A DNA stretch of 64,000 nt from Flavobacteriales bacterium (GCA_947500755.1 CANMTO010000002.1:1-64000), one strand, 5' to 3'. Shown: positions 43,394 to 52,968, numbered from the stretch's first letter. Notes: generated by a model from the letters alone, not told the origin. Numbers and translations: made by a program.

Positions 43394-44557
43394 TTAAATT
43401 GGATTCGCGTAGCGAACCACTTCTTCATTACTAATTTCTTCGTCGCACAAAATCACCAAGCGCTCCAATACATTTCGCAATTCCCTAATATTTCCTGTCC
43501 AATCGATGGATTGAAGTGCCTGAATAGCAGCAGGTTGAATTGGTTTCAATTTAATCCCTTGTTCCTGACAAATCATCGCCAAAAAATAATCTACAAGCAT
43601 TGGAATATCTGTTTTCCGATCGTTTAAACTCGGAACATGAATTGGAATAACGGAAAGGCGATGAAACAAATCTTCCCTAAACCTTCCTTCGTTAATTTCT
43701 TTTCTGAGGTCCTTATTGGTTGCTGAAATAATGCGACAATCGACTTTAATGTCTTTTTCACCTCCCACACGCTGAATCACATTTTCCTGGAGCGCACGCA
43801 ATACTTTAGCCTGCGCGCTGGGAGACATATCTCCGATTTCATCTAGAAACAAGGTTCCTCCGGAGGCGAGCTCAAACTTTCCTTTTTTATCTTTTACGGC
43901 ACTTGTGAACGCACCTTTTTCATGACCAAACAACTCACTTTCAATGAGTTCAGATGGAATTGCAGCGCAATTCACTTCAATAAATGGCGCTTTATTCCGA
44001 TTTGATTGATCGTGAAGACTTCGAGCTACAAGCTCCTTACCGCTTCCGTTTGGACCAGTAATTAAGACCCGAGCGTCGGATGGCGCGACCTTTGAAATCA
44101 TCGTTTGAATTTCTAGGATTTGAGGAGAATTACCAATAATTCCGTTTCCCTTAATTTTTTTTATGCTCGTTCTTAATGCCGCATTGGATTGAAGCAATTG
44201 AACCTTTTCTTTTAAGTGATTGATTGCTACCAAGATACGATTTAAGTTCAATGGTTTTTCGATAAAGTCATACGCCCCTAAGCGAAGTGCCTTAACTGCC
44301 ATTTCAATGTTTCCATGACCGGACATGACAACAATCTCTGGTTGGTGATCCAGTGCTTTTAAGGATTGCATAAGCTCCAATCCATCCATCTTAGGCATTT
44401 TGATATCACAAAAAAGGACATCATAACTGATACCCTCGAATTTATTCAAGGCCTCCATGCCGTCTTCTGCTTCATCCACCGTATGCCCTTCCATTTCAAG
44501 AATTTCTCGAATGGCTCTGCGAATGGCTCGATCATCTTCCGCAATTAGAATTCTCAT
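43394..44557 (-). CDS. NtrC-family sigma-54 response regulator lacking a DNA-binding domain
   Basis: 387 residues: a receiver domain (1-120) with the phosphoacceptor D51 in LFCDIKMP, then an AAA+ sigma-54 activator domain (about 145-385) with Walker A GPNGSGKE, the sigma-54 contact loop GAFTSA (usually GAFTGA), Walker [12 protein letters not shown] and the arginine-finger region FREDLFHRL. The protein ends right after the AAA lid ([13 protein letters not shown]), without the Fis-type helix-turn-helix. It must therefore act from solution or through a partner. It is coupled to pcm by a four-base overlap. Confidence 0.9.
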   Translation of the reverse strand: MRILIAEDDRAIRRAIREILEMEGHTVDEAEDGMEALNKFEGISYDVLFCDIKMPKMDGLELMQSLKALDHQPEIVVMSGHGNIEMAVKALRLGAYDFIEKPLNLNRILVAINHLKEKVQLLQSNAALRTSIKKIKGNGIIGNSPQILEIQTMISKVAPSDARVLITGPNGSGKELVARSLHDQSNRNKAPFIEVNCAAIPSELIESELFGHEKGAFTSAVKDKKGKFELASGGTLFLDEIGDMSPSAQAKVLRALQENVIQRVGGEKDIKVDCRIISATNKDLRKEINEGRFREDLFHRLSVIPIHVPSLNDRKTDIPMLVDYFLAMICQEQGIKLKPIQPAAIQALQSIDWTGNIRELRNVLERLVILCDEEISNEEVVRYANPI

Positions 44558-45225
44558 CGCTTTGTGTCTTTAATATCTACCCGTCGCTCCAGCATGGGTA
44601 CAAATTTAAAGGTACCTAATTCTTCCGAAGTAAAATCAACTTCGCTGCTTCTTTTTATTCGCAACATCCGTTGTTCTACACCTTCGCCTACAGGAATAAC
44701 CATAATGCCTCCGACTGCCAACTGTTTGAGTAATTCTTCGGGAACATCAGGCGCACCGCAGGTGACTAAAATCCGATCGAAAGGTGCATAACTTGGCCAG
44801 CCTTGATATCCATCGCCATATTTTAACCGTGGTTCGTACTTCAAGTGTTTAATAAGTTGTGTTGCTTTTACATGTAAATCCTGATGACGTTCAATGGAAT
44901 AGACGCGAGCACCTAGTTCACACAAAATACACGTTTGAAATCCAGAACCTGTTCCAATTTCCAATACTTTAAGCTTTGGCGTTAGCTCAATCAATTCAGT
45001 TTGAAATGCAACCGTATACGGATGAGAAATCGTTTGACCGGACCCAATATGAAATGCACCGTTCGTGTAGGCTAAATCATCCAGGGCTAAATCCATAAAA
45101 AAATGACGGGGAACGGTATTGAATGCGTTAAGGATTCGTATGTCCTGTATTCCCATCTTCCCTAATTCCTCCACCAATAACTTCCGCTTACCTTGGTGAC
45201 GATACGTGTCTTTTAAGTGATTCAT
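44554..45225 (-). CDS. pcm: Protein-L-isoaspartate O-methyltransferase
   Basis: Pcm methylates isoaspartyl residues in damaged proteins to start their repair. With the ATG at 45225 the protein is 223 residues and starts MNHLKDTYRHQGKR, as in other Bacteroidota. Motifs: VPRHFFM, GSGQTISHPYTVAF, LEIGTGSGFQT for SAM and VTCGAPDVPEELL near the C-terminus. The longer ORF from 45291 is rejected because a TAnnTTTG element (45235-45242) lies within it, nine bases before the chosen ATG. Confidence 0.93.
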   Translation of the reverse strand: MNHLKDTYRHQGKRKLLVEELGKMGIQDIRILNAFNTVPRHFFMDLALDDLAYTNGAFHIGSGQTISHPYTVAFQTELIELTPKLKVLEIGTGSGFQTCILCELGARVYSIERHQDLHVKATQLIKHLKYEPRLKYGDGYQGWPSYAPFDRILVTCGAPDVPEELLKQLAVGGIMVIPVGEGVEQRMLRIKRSSEVDFTSEELGTFKFVPMLERRVDIKDTKR

Positions 45226-45234
45226 TGCAAGCGT

Positions 45235-45281
45235 CAAATTTACAAGTTTGTCGCGGAATGTATTTGAAATAACTACCTTTG
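45235..45281. promoter_or_regulatory. Divergent promoters for pcm and the epimerase
   Basis: Minus-strand TAAATTTG (45235-45242) faces pcm. Plus-strand TACCTTTG (45274-45281), with TTTG at 45247-45250 and a spacing of 23, serves the epimerase at 45303. Both -7 elements are perfect. Confidence 0.6.
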
Positions 45282-45302
45282 TTTTGAACAAAAGGCCGTT
45301 GA

Positions 45303-46268
45303 ATGAAGATATTGGTTACCGGTGGTGCAGGATTTATTGGGTCAAATTTGTGCGATGCCTTGCTCGAACGCAACTACGAAGTGCATTGCATGGATAATCT
45401 CCTCACTGGGAAGTTGGAGAATATTTCCCATGCATTAAACCACCCAAAATTTACCTTTTTTCATACCGATATTCGCGATATTGAGGCGTGCAGGGAAGCA
45501 ATGAATGGATGTGATGTGGTAGCTCATCTTGCCGCACTGGGATCTGTTCCCCGTTCCATCAACGATCCATTAACTACTAACAGCATTAACATTGATGGAT
45601 TTCTCAATGTTATTCATACCGCAAAAGAACTCGGCATTCCCCGCTTTATTTTCGCGGCAAGTTCCTCAACCTATGGTGATTCAGCCTTGCTCCCGAAAGT
45701 GGAGGACATTATCGGAAGCCCCTTGTCGCCCTATGCTGTAGGAAAATATGTCAACGAACTCTATGCGCATGTATATGCCTTAAACTACGGCCTATCATAC
45801 ATCGGACTAAGGTATTTTAATGTGTTTGGGAAACGTCAAGATCCACACGGTGCATACGCAGCCGTAATCCCTAAATTTATTCAGCAATTTTTAGATGGGG
45901 AGGCACCTATCATCAACGGTGACGGAACAAATACGAGAGACTTCACACACATCGAAAACGTGGTTGACGCAACGCTTCGCGCTATAGAAAACACGAAGGC
46001 AGATGCAGATAATCAGATTTACAACGTAGCCTATGGCTCAAGTACCAGCCTCAATGAATTGGCCGAGCTTGTTACTGAAGCCATTGCGTCACGCAAACCA
46101 CAGGCAACGCTTCACAAGATAAGTTACGGACCTTTTCGCAAAGGGGATATACCGCATTCTTTGGCGTCAATTGAGAAGATTAAAGCTCACCTTGGTTATT
46201 CTCCAAGAGTTTCCATTCAGGAAGGAATACAAAAAACGGTGGATTGGATATTATCCTCAAAGGGATAG
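45303..46268 (+). CDS. UDP-GlcNAc/UDP-sugar 4-epimerase-like SDR (WbpP type)
   Basis: A 321-residue extended SDR. GGAGFIGSN binds NAD, SSSTYG carries the catalytic Ser/Thr, and YAVGKYVNE is the YXXXK active site. RYFNVFGKRQDPHGAYAAVIPKFI (in part) and DFTHIENVVDA follow the WbpP/Gne group of UDP-N-acetylhexosamine 4-epimerases. It may supply UDP-GalNAc-type donors for the surface glycans encoded elsewhere in the window. Its 3' end overlaps that of the exonuclease gene by 12 bases. Confidence 0.85.
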   Translation: MKILVTGGAGFIGSNLCDALLERNYEVHCMDNLLTGKLENISHALNHPKFTFFHTDIRDIEACREAMNGCDVVAHLAALGSVPRSINDPLTTNSINIDGFLNVIHTAKELGIPRFIFAASSSTYGDSALLPKVEDIIGSPLSPYAVGKYVNELYAHVYALNYGLSYIGLRYFNVFGKRQDPHGAYAAVIPKFIQQFLDGEAPIINGDGTNTRDFTHIENVVDATLRAIENTKADADNQIYNVAYGSSTSLNELAELVTEAIASRKPQATLHKISYGPFRKGDIPHSLASIEKIKAHLGYSPRVSIQEGIQKTVDWILSSKG

Positions 46269-47021
46269 CTCAATCTGCACGGGACAATGGTCTGAACCGA
46301 ATACTTGAGTTAAAATAGCGGCAGATTTTAATTGAGGTAAAAACGCTTTTGTCATCAAGAAATAATCGATTCTCCAGCCAATGTTTTTCTCTCGAGCACC
46401 TGCGCGATAACTCCACCAAGAATATTCTGCACGTTCCTGATGCATGTAGCGATAGGTATCTATTAATCCCGCCGTTTCATAGGCATTCATCCCATCGATT
46501 TCCTCTTGCATAAACCCAGCAGACTTGTTATAATTTTCCTTTGGTCGCGCTAAATCAATCGCTTTATGCGCTACGTTAAAATCACCACATACCACAACAG
46601 GCTTTGTCTGCTCCAGTGCTTTCAAATAATCTAGAAAATCCCGGTCCCAGCTTTGACGATAAGGCAAACGAGCCAACTCATTTCCGGAATTTGGCACATA
46701 GACCGTGACCAAATAAAAAGAAGCATACTCTGCGCATACCACTCGGCCCTCATGATCATGATCGGGTATCTGCATGTCATAAGCAATATGCAAGGGTATT
46801 TCTTTGGTAATAATTGCCGTACCAGAATATCCCTTCCGTTCTGCCTCATTAGCAAATACGTGATAAGAGCCCAGCGGCAATAAGACTTCTTTAACCTGTT
46901 CCACCGTAGCTTTCGTTTCTTGTAAACAAATGATATCTGGCTGCAAAGCCGTCATATCTTGAATAAACGACTTACCTGTAATGGCACGAATGCCGTTGAC
47001 GTTAAAAGAAATTATTTTCAT
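46257..47021 (-). CDS. xth: Exodeoxyribonuclease III
   Basis: 254 residues of the exonuclease/endonuclease/phosphatase fold. Signatures for AP endonuclease activity are SFNVNGIRA, CLQETKA with the metal-binding glutamate, GDFNVAH, and the C-terminal FGSDHCPVQIEL catalytic His-Asp pair. It repairs abasic sites and 3' blocks. It starts one base into the stop of the small membrane protein gene upstream. Confidence 0.93.
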   Translation of the reverse strand: MKIISFNVNGIRAITGKSFIQDMTALQPDIICLQETKATVEQVKEVLLPLGSYHVFANEAERKGYSGTAIITKEIPLHIAYDMQIPDHDHEGRVVCAEYASFYLVTVYVPNSGNELARLPYRQSWDRDFLDYLKALEQTKPVVVCGDFNVAHKAIDLARPKENYNKSAGFMQEEIDGMNAYETAGLIDTYRYMHQERAEYSWWSYRAGAREKNIGWRIDYFLMTKAFLPQLKSAAILTQVFGSDHCPVQIELSL

Positions 47022-47221
47022 TAAAAGAAATTTAAAAAGTTATTCCACAATCTTCTTAACCAACCTTCTGAATTGTCATCCATGTCTGCATCCAACATGG
47101 CATCATCATGAAAGGGGCGCTTTGCGCGTTTTTTAAAAAAAACAAAAAGCAATCCAACAATAGCAAGGAAGGAAAACAGTACAAGTGCTTCAAACACAGA
47201 AAAATATTGCAAAAATTCCAT
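47021..47221 (-). CDS. 66-residue small membrane protein
   Basis: One hydrophobic helix (ALVLFSFLAIVGLLFVFF), a basic KKRAKRPF stop-transfer, an acidic stretch DDAMLDADMDD and an amphipathic aromatic end WLRRLWNNFLNFF. Its ATG overlaps the GIN-domain gene stop in TAATG and its stop overlaps the xth start by one base, so coupling on both sides supports that it is translated. No family recognised. Confidence 0.7.
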   Translation of the reverse strand: MEFLQYFSVFEALVLFSFLAIVGLLFVFFKKRAKRPFHDDAMLDADMDDNSEGWLRRLWNNFLNFF

Positions 47222-47955
47222 TATTGTACGTTAATTAATTTACCCGAACCATATTGAACATAATTAATAATTGAAGGTAATCCGAAGTAATACACATTAC
47301 CAATTCCATTCAATTCAACATTTAAGGGAATACCAGCTGCATTAACCCGTTGATCAATGGATGACGAAGTAATCAACTTCACTTGATTGGTTGATACGAT
47401 GTGACTAAAATCAAACTTCCCATCCCCCATCAGATTACCCCGCAGTGTTTGTGTTTCACCTTTCAAGGTTAGCCTACCCCAACCGTGGGTGTTGATGGCA
47501 TTTATATCAATTGCTTGAACGTTCAATTCTATATGTCCAGCACCGTCACGCAGGGTTAAGGTTAAATAATCTGTAATCAACGTATCCTCATTATAAAGAC
47601 GCTCCGTTCCTTCAAACAAAATATTAATCAATTTCGTGTAATGAATTTCAACCTCCGGGATTTCATAGGACCTTAAATGATTACATCGATTTTTATTCTC
47701 AATAGTAAGGAGTCCATGTTCACCCCTCACCTCAACAAAATTCAATAAATTATTTCCTCCTCGAACAACTACCTTATTGGTTGAATCCTGAACCAATTTA
47801 TAGCTAAGATGTTCTTTCAAATGCAACTGATTAAAGGCACCAAATTCATGAACCTTAATCGCAAATTCTCCTGATTTCTTGAAACACGCACGTTGCTCAG
47901 GCTTTTTACAAGAATAAACTAAAGCAATCAATATAAATAGATTAAACCACTTCAT
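47221..47955 (-). CDS. Lipoprotein with head-GIN domain (DUF2807)
   Basis: 244 residues. MKWFNLFILIALVYSC is a lipoprotein signal with the lipid-acceptor cysteine at residue 16. The remainder is a right-handed beta-helix-like repeat of short strands (NLLNFVEVRG, DTLITDYLTLTLRDG, IDINAINTHGWGRLTLKG) typical of the GIN/DUF2807 domain of Bacteroidota surface lipoproteins. Role unknown. It is coupled to the PagL-like gene by a four-base overlap. Confidence 0.8.
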   Translation of the reverse strand: MKWFNLFILIALVYSCKKPEQRACFKKSGEFAIKVHEFGAFNQLHLKEHLSYKLVQDSTNKVVVRGGNNLLNFVEVRGEHGLLTIENKNRCNHLRSYEIPEVEIHYTKLINILFEGTERLYNEDTLITDYLTLTLRDGAGHIELNVQAIDINAINTHGWGRLTLKGETQTLRGNLMGDGKFDFSHIVSTNQVKLITSSSIDQRVNAAGIPLNVELNGIGNVYYFGLPSIINYVQYGSGKLINVQ

Positions 47956-49049
47956 TTAGACTTATAATTAAAGGTGTACCCGATTCCATACTCCAAATAA
48001 TCTGCCCTGGCCCAATGAGTTTTCAAGGTAAGATTCAATAGCAACCCGTTCTTGAGATAATACCGCGCACCGATGCGGTGATACATGGGATCTTCCGGAC
48101 TAAATTTATCGCGCAAATACGCACCCATTCCAAACACAAAATGAAACCGGTCCAAAGGAACTAAATAGGCGGCATACGCACCAACTTGTAAAATATCGAG
48201 CTGCGATTTTACAATATAGGGCTGGTAATCCAATATGGCTTGCTTTGATATTAGATCCAAGGCTAATTCAAGCCCTGCTTTATGTCCAAAAAAATGCTTT
48301 GCCGATAGATTTAAGGCATAGACCGGAAATCTCTTTCCACCAATTGGCATCATTTGTTTCGCACTTAATATAGCTGTAGCACTGTACAACCAACGCTCAT
48401 ATGGTAAACACATTGGAGTCATTACGTCACCCTCATAAGAATCAAAATATAAAACTGAGCTCAGGGATCTTGCATACCCAACCGATAAAAATGGCATATT
48501 AATTCCAAAATTAGGCACTTTCCATGCAGCGTTGCTGAAATGTGTGATATCCAATCCCACATTAAACGAATTTTTACGGAATGAATAGCTCGATTTTATT
48601 GACAGACACATTAATCCATTTATTTTTGTTGCAAGGGCCACATTCAATGGATTATTCACTGGATGGTATGGGTTCCCATTATATCCCAAGCCAAGGCCTA
48701 ACTTGAAATCCATGCGATAATTCCGAAAGGAGACCATGGGTAATTCCGCAAAACCATAGGCACCTGTAAAATTCCCTAACAACTCTTGATTCCCGACTTG
48801 TCCGTAAAACAATGTGGCGCCATAGGACGGAAACTTATACACACGCTGATATGCTTTAAATCCCCTAGTACGAAACACATAACTGAACTCCCCCGCCACG
48901 GCAAGATCTTTGGGCATATGTGCCATAACTCCCCGATGTGCAGCTAGGAAACCTAGTTTTTGTCGGTATTCAATCGCATGCTCCATACGCTGCTGACTGT
49001 ATGTCAACACCACCATGAAACAAAAAAAGTAAACCAATAAGCAACGCAT
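47952..49049 (-). CDS. PagL-like lipid A deacylase / acyloxyacyl hydrolase
   Basis: 365 residues with a signal peptide ending near TYSQ and a beta-barrel pattern. The active-site region DITHFSNAAWKVPNFGIN contains the PagL His-Ser pair in the H-x-S-N arrangement. PagL removes the 3-O-linked acyl chain of lipid A in the outer membrane; Bacteroidota members are usually annotated acyloxyacyl hydrolase and are longer. A TAATTTTG element (49056-49063) ends six bases before the ATG. It is the first gene of a four-gene leftward operon ending in xth. Confidence 0.82.
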   Translation of the reverse strand: MRCLLVYFFCFMVVLTYSQQRMEHAIEYRQKLGFLAAHRGVMAHMPKDLAVAGEFSYVFRTRGFKAYQRVYKFPSYGATLFYGQVGNQELLGNFTGAYGFAELPMVSFRNYRMDFKLGLGLGYNGNPYHPVNNPLNVALATKINGLMCLSIKSSYSFRKNSFNVGLDITHFSNAAWKVPNFGINMPFLSVGYARSLSSVLYFDSYEGDVMTPMCLPYERWLYSATAILSAKQMMPIGGKRFPVYALNLSAKHFFGHKAGLELALDLISKQAILDYQPYIVKSQLDILQVGAYAAYLVPLDRFHFVFGMGAYLRDKFSPEDPMYHRIGARYYLKNGLLLNLTLKTHWARADYLEYGIGYTFNYKSK

Positions 49050-49055
49050 CTAGAA

Positions 49056-49104
49056 CAAAATTAATAATCCAATTGATTCACATCACGCAATCGCGTTACA
49101 TTTG
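49056..49104. promoter_or_regulatory. Divergent promoters for the PagL-like gene and mazG
   Basis: Minus-strand TAATTTTG lies at 49056-49063. Plus-strand TTG (49073-49075), 21 bases, TACATTTG (49097-49104) has both halves at good spacing, and ends three bases before the mazG ATG. Confidence 0.68.
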
Positions 49105-49107
49105 TAC

Positions 49108-49881
49108 ATGGATAAACGACTGCTCGCTTTTGAACGCTTATTGACCATCATGGATGAACTTCGTGAACAATGTCCATGGGACCAAAAGCAAACCTTTGAA
49201 ACACTTAGAAACCTAACCATAGAGGAAACCTATGAGTTAGCAGATGCCATTACTAAGAATGACTTGCAAGAAATTAAAGGAGAAATTGGTGATCTTTTTC
49301 TTCACATGGTTTTTTACAGCAAACTCGGATCGGAAGTGGGTGCGTTTGATGTGACCGACGTATTGAATGGGATTTGTGACAAATTAGTACACCGTCATCC
49401 GCATATTTATGGGGATGTAACGGTTTCTGGCGAGGATGAAGTTAAGGCAAACTGGGAAAAGCTAAAATTAAAAGAGGGCAAGAAATCCGTGCTATCAGGG
49501 GTTCCTTCCTCCCTGCCTGCCTTGGTAAAGGCTACGCGTATTCAAGAGAAAGTTAAGGGAATTGGTTTTGAGTGGGACAACAAAGAAGACGTTTGGGCCA
49601 AGGTAAAAGAAGAACTGGCTGAATTTGAGGCGGAAGTAGCGCTCGGCTCCACAAAACAAGAAGAGGAATTCGGTGACCTCTTGTTCTCCCTAGTAAATTA
49701 TGCACGCTTCATCAATCTATCTCCAGAATCTGCACTTTCCTATACCAACCATAAGTTCATTAACCGATTTCAATGGATGGAAGAAGCAATAAGCAGCGAA
49801 GGGAAATCCTTGTCCGAAATGAACTTGGAAGAGATGGATGTGTATTGGGATCGAGCAAAGATAGCGTTGCGGGAGGTGTAA
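49108..49881 (+). CDS. mazG: Nucleoside triphosphate pyrophosphohydrolase MazG
   Basis: MazG hydrolyses NTPs and dNTPs to monophosphates and modulates ppGpp and damaged-nucleotide pools. The 257-residue tandem-domain form is seen: CPWDQKQTFETLRN and the metal-binding IEETYELADAI in the first half, and a second EExxE-type segment (KEELAEFEAEVAL, EEEFGDLLFSLVN) in the second. The ATG at 49108 is chosen over a TTG at 49102, which lies within the promoter element. Confidence 0.95.
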   Translation: MDKRLLAFERLLTIMDELREQCPWDQKQTFETLRNLTIEETYELADAITKNDLQEIKGEIGDLFLHMVFYSKLGSEVGAFDVTDVLNGICDKLVHRHPHIYGDVTVSGEDEVKANWEKLKLKEGKKSVLSGVPSSLPALVKATRIQEKVKGIGFEWDNKEDVWAKVKEELAEFEAEVALGSTKQEEEFGDLLFSLVNYARFINLSPESALSYTNHKFINRFQWMEEAISSEGKSLSEMNLEEMDVYWDRAKIALREV

Positions 49882-49927
49882 GCTTTACTTTGTTACACGG
49901 GATTTAAAATCTTCTGTACAGAGGAAA

Positions 49928-51139
49928 CTACTTCAACTTAAAATGCTTATCGGCCTCGTCGGCTACATAGTCTCCAATTGCCAATGAAGCCGTTGCAGCT
50001 GGTGATGGTGCGTTCAAGACATGAATCGAATTTCCATGGTACTCAATTCTAAAATCATCTCGGGTATCGCCGTCTTCAGCTAACAATAAGGCCCGCACCC
50101 CTGACCTACCCTGCTTGATGTCGTCCATGGTTAAGGAAGGAATCATTCGTTGCAAGGTTTTAAGGAATAATTTCTTAGAAAATGCACGACGGTATTCGTT
50201 GATTCCGAAGGACATATTTGAAAAAAACAATTTCCATGTTCCTTTGTATGTTAAGGCGTCCCACGTATCACGAAGGGAGAAATCAGTTTTCCCGTATCCT
50301 TCGCGTTTAAAGGTAAATACGGCATTTGGACCACATTCAATCTCTCCGTCTGTCATGCGTGTAAAATGCACTCCAAGAAATGGGAAATCGGGATTTGGCG
50401 TTGGATAAATCAAGTGTTTTACTTTATGTTTCGCTTGATCGGTTAGTTCATAATAATCTCCTCGAAAACCAACCACTTGCTCCTTTAATTTAACGCCATC
50501 TTTTCGCGCCAAGCGGTCAGCTTGTAATCCAGCACAATATACCGCAAACTTGGCTTCAAATTCCCCATTATTGGTAGTAAATAGTGTGCCATCAGCAATT
50601 TTCATAATCGATTTCACTTCCGTGTTAAGCATCAACTTTGATGCTGGATTAATCGCTAACGCTAACGCTACCATTTTTGCGGTGGCTGCTCTAAAGTCAA
50701 TTATTCCCGTGCAGCCTACGTGCAAGGCAGCAATGCACTCCACATGCGGTTCAATTTCTTTTACCTCATCCGGTGTGATTTTACGCAAGCCTTCTATTTC
50801 ATTTTGCAGACCTATTTGGTAAATTTTTTCCAGGTATTGTAACTCTTTCTCTTCGGTAGCTACCACTACTTTTCCACAGACATCGTGAGGTATTCCGTGT
50901 TCTTGAGCGAAGGCAACTAATTCCCGGCGTCCCTGAATACAATTTCGAGCCTTCAAGGAGCCCGGTTTGTAATACAGTCCGGAGTGAATTACCCCGGAAT
51001 TATGTCCAGTTTGATGATCTGAAAGTAAATCCTCTTTCTCAAAAAGAACTAACTTCAAGGACGGATTTCTTTTTTGCAGCTTGTAAAAGGTTGCTGCTCC
51101 AACAATCCCTCCACCTACGATTGCGATGTCAAAACTCAT
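49928..51139 (-). CDS. lhgO: L-2-hydroxyglutarate oxidase
   Basis: A 403-residue FAD-dependent oxidoreductase of the LhgO/L2HGDH family. AIVGGGIVGAATFYKL binds FAD; SGVIHSGLYYKPGSLKARNC and the C-terminal RSGVRALL and HVLNAPSPAATASLAIG are family signatures. It oxidises L-2-hydroxyglutarate to 2-oxoglutarate. It has an excellent promoter directly upstream and no 5' leader is predicted. Confidence 0.94.
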   Translation of the reverse strand: MSFDIAIVGGGIVGAATFYKLQKRNPSLKLVLFEKEDLLSDHQTGHNSGVIHSGLYYKPGSLKARNCIQGRRELVAFAQEHGIPHDVCGKVVVATEEKELQYLEKIYQIGLQNEIEGLRKITPDEVKEIEPHVECIAALHVGCTGIIDFRAATAKMVALALAINPASKLMLNTEVKSIMKIADGTLFTTNNGEFEAKFAVYCAGLQADRLARKDGVKLKEQVVGFRGDYYELTDQAKHKVKHLIYPTPNPDFPFLGVHFTRMTDGEIECGPNAVFTFKREGYGKTDFSLRDTWDALTYKGTWKLFFSNMSFGINEYRRAFSKKLFLKTLQRMIPSLTMDDIKQGRSGVRALLLAEDGDTRDDFRIEYHGNSIHVLNAPSPAATASLAIGDYVADEADKHFKLK

Positions 51140-51143
51140 GGTA

Positions 51144-51173
51144 CAAAAGTAGTTAGAAAATAAGTTCGTTCAA
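51144..51173 (-). promoter_or_regulatory. lhgO promoter
   Basis: On the minus strand TTG (51171-51173), 19 bases, TACTTTTG (51144-51151), four bases, ATG. Both elements are exact with ideal spacing. Confidence 0.72.
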
Positions 51174-51208
51174 CGCAGCTGAATTTCACGGCGCCTAGCG
51201 AGATTTAT

Positions 51209-51216
51209 TACTTTTG
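51209..51216 (+). promoter_or_regulatory. Promoter -7 element of the M3 peptidase gene
   Basis: TACTTTTG, perfect TAnnTTTG, ends four bases before the ATG at 51221. No TTG at the standard upstream distance. Confidence 0.55.
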
Positions 51217-51220
51217 CAGT

Positions 51221-52933
51221 ATGAAAACACCCACCATACAGCGGAGCTATATAGCAAAAGACATCGTGTTAAAAACCTTTGAAGATGTAGAAGGCTATTT
51301 CAACGAACTCTTAACACGTGAACTAAATGAATTGAGCAGCTATAAAAAATGGCTTTGTGATGTCAGTGAATTGGAGGCGTTCTTGGAAGAAGACGGTGCG
51401 TGGAGATACATCAAAATGTCTATCGAAACCACCAACCCAACACTTACAGAATCCTATACGTATTTCGTTACTGAGATTCAACCGAAACTGGCTCCACTAT
51501 CCAATGATTTGAATAAAAAAATGATGGCGAGTGATTTTCAAAAGGAATTAAGTAAGGACTCCGCTTATGCCATTTATTTTCGTTCGGTTGGCGTACAACT
51601 CGATTTATTTCGCGAAGAAAACATTGCGATAGAAGCCTATTTGAGCGAAAAATCTCAAGAATATGGAAGCATAAGTGCTGCGCAAACCATTGAACACGAA
51701 GGCAAGAACTTAACCATGCAGCAGGCTTCCGTTCATTTGAAAAATCAAGATGAAGCCTTGAGGTCAGAGGTATACCATAAAATCGCATCGCGCAGGCGAC
51801 AAGACATTGATGCCTTGAATGCGTTATACACCGATTTAATTTTAAAACGGCATGAATTGGCAAAAAATGCAGGCTTTGACAACTACCGTGACTATATGTT
51901 TCAAAGCATGGGGCGTTTTGATTACACCAAAGAGGCCTGTTTTGATTTTCACGAAGCAGTGGCGCAGAAAGTGGTTCCATTGGTAAAAGAAATTCAACAG
52001 AATAAACTCAAAAAACTTGGTAAATCGAACTTTAAGCTTTGGGATTTAGAGGTTGATCCGGATGGGAAAGAACCCTTAAAGCCGTTCAACAGTGGTAATG
52101 AAATGCTTGAGAAAACGATTGAAATTTTCAATCAAATGGACGCTTATTTTGGCGACTGTTTACGTACGATGAAGGAAATGGGTCACTTGGATTTAGAATC
52201 TAAAGAAGGCAAAGCACCGGGAGGATACAACTATCCGTTGTACGAGATTGGAGTACCCTTTATATTCATGAATTCTGTAGGTTTACATAGAGACTTGGTG
52301 ACCATGGTACATGAGGGAGGCCATGCAATACACAGTTTTTTAAACCGTGAATTACCCTTAACTGCATTCAAGAACATTCCTTCGGAGGCTGCTGAATTAG
52401 CCTCGATGTCGATGGAATTACTGAGTATGAAGTATTGGGACGCCTTTTATCCAAATCCCGAAGAACTGCTTAGAGCACGTGAAGAACACCTGGAAGATAT
52501 TCTCAAGGTATTGCCTTGGATTGCCCAAATCGATGCGTTTCAGCATTGGGTATACACTAACCCAACGCATAGCGTAGAAGAACGCAGCGCGCAATGGCTA
52601 ACACTTAGTAAACGATTTGGCACTGGATTAACGGACTGGACAGGTTTTGAAGATTTACAAGCTCATTCTTGGCAGCGACAATTGCATTTGTATGAGGTGC
52701 CTTTTTATTACATTGAATACGGAATTGCTCAACTTGGTGCCATTGGCGTATGGAAAAACAGCTTACAAAACGAAGCTAAGGCAATTGAACAATACAAAGC
52801 GGGCTTGTCTTTGGGGTATACACAAAGTTTACCGAAAATTTACGATTCGGCAGGTGTTACCTTTGATTTGAGTCCCAAGCGCATTGGAGAGTTAATGGAA
52901 TTTGTAGATTCTTATGTAAAGGACTTGGCGTAA
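51221..52933 (+). CDS. M3 family oligoendopeptidase (PepF-like)
   Basis: 570 residues. The zinc site is VHEGGHAIHSF (HEXXH) around residue 365 with the downstream glutamate in IPSEAAELASMSME. The N-terminal helical domain and the C-terminal AGLSLGYTQSLPKIYD fit cytosolic M3 oligopeptidases, which degrade short peptides. The start follows a TAnnTTTG element by four bases. Its stop lies 13 bases before the promoter of the tRNA locus. Confidence 0.94.
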   Translation: MKTPTIQRSYIAKDIVLKTFEDVEGYFNELLTRELNELSSYKKWLCDVSELEAFLEEDGAWRYIKMSIETTNPTLTESYTYFVTEIQPKLAPLSNDLNKKMMASDFQKELSKDSAYAIYFRSVGVQLDLFREENIAIEAYLSEKSQEYGSISAAQTIEHEGKNLTMQQASVHLKNQDEALRSEVYHKIASRRRQDIDALNALYTDLILKRHELAKNAGFDNYRDYMFQSMGRFDYTKEACFDFHEAVAQKVVPLVKEIQQNKLKKLGKSNFKLWDLEVDPDGKEPLKPFNSGNEMLEKTIEIFNQMDAYFGDCLRTMKEMGHLDLESKEGKAPGGYNYPLYEIGVPFIFMNSVGLHRDLVTMVHEGGHAIHSFLNRELPLTAFKNIPSEAAELASMSMELLSMKYWDAFYPNPEELLRAREEHLEDILKVLPWIAQIDAFQHWVYTNPTHSVEERSAQWLTLSKRFGTGLTDWTGFEDLQAHSWQRQLHLYEVPFYYIEYGIAQLGAIGVWKNSLQNEAKAIEQYKAGLSLGYTQSLPKIYDSAGVTFDLSPKRIGELMEFVDSYVKDLA

Positions 52934-52954
52934 AAAGAAAAATGGCTATATTTG
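52925..52954 (+). promoter_or_regulatory. Promoter of the tRNA-Met locus
   Basis: TTG (52925-52927), 19 bases, TATATTTG (52947-52954), consensus in both halves. It overlaps the end of the peptidase gene. It lies 14 bases before the first tRNA-like 5' end and about 140 bases before the intact tRNA, so it seems to be the tRNA's original promoter. Confidence 0.65.
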
Positions 52955-52968
52955 CCCTCTCAAAAATA

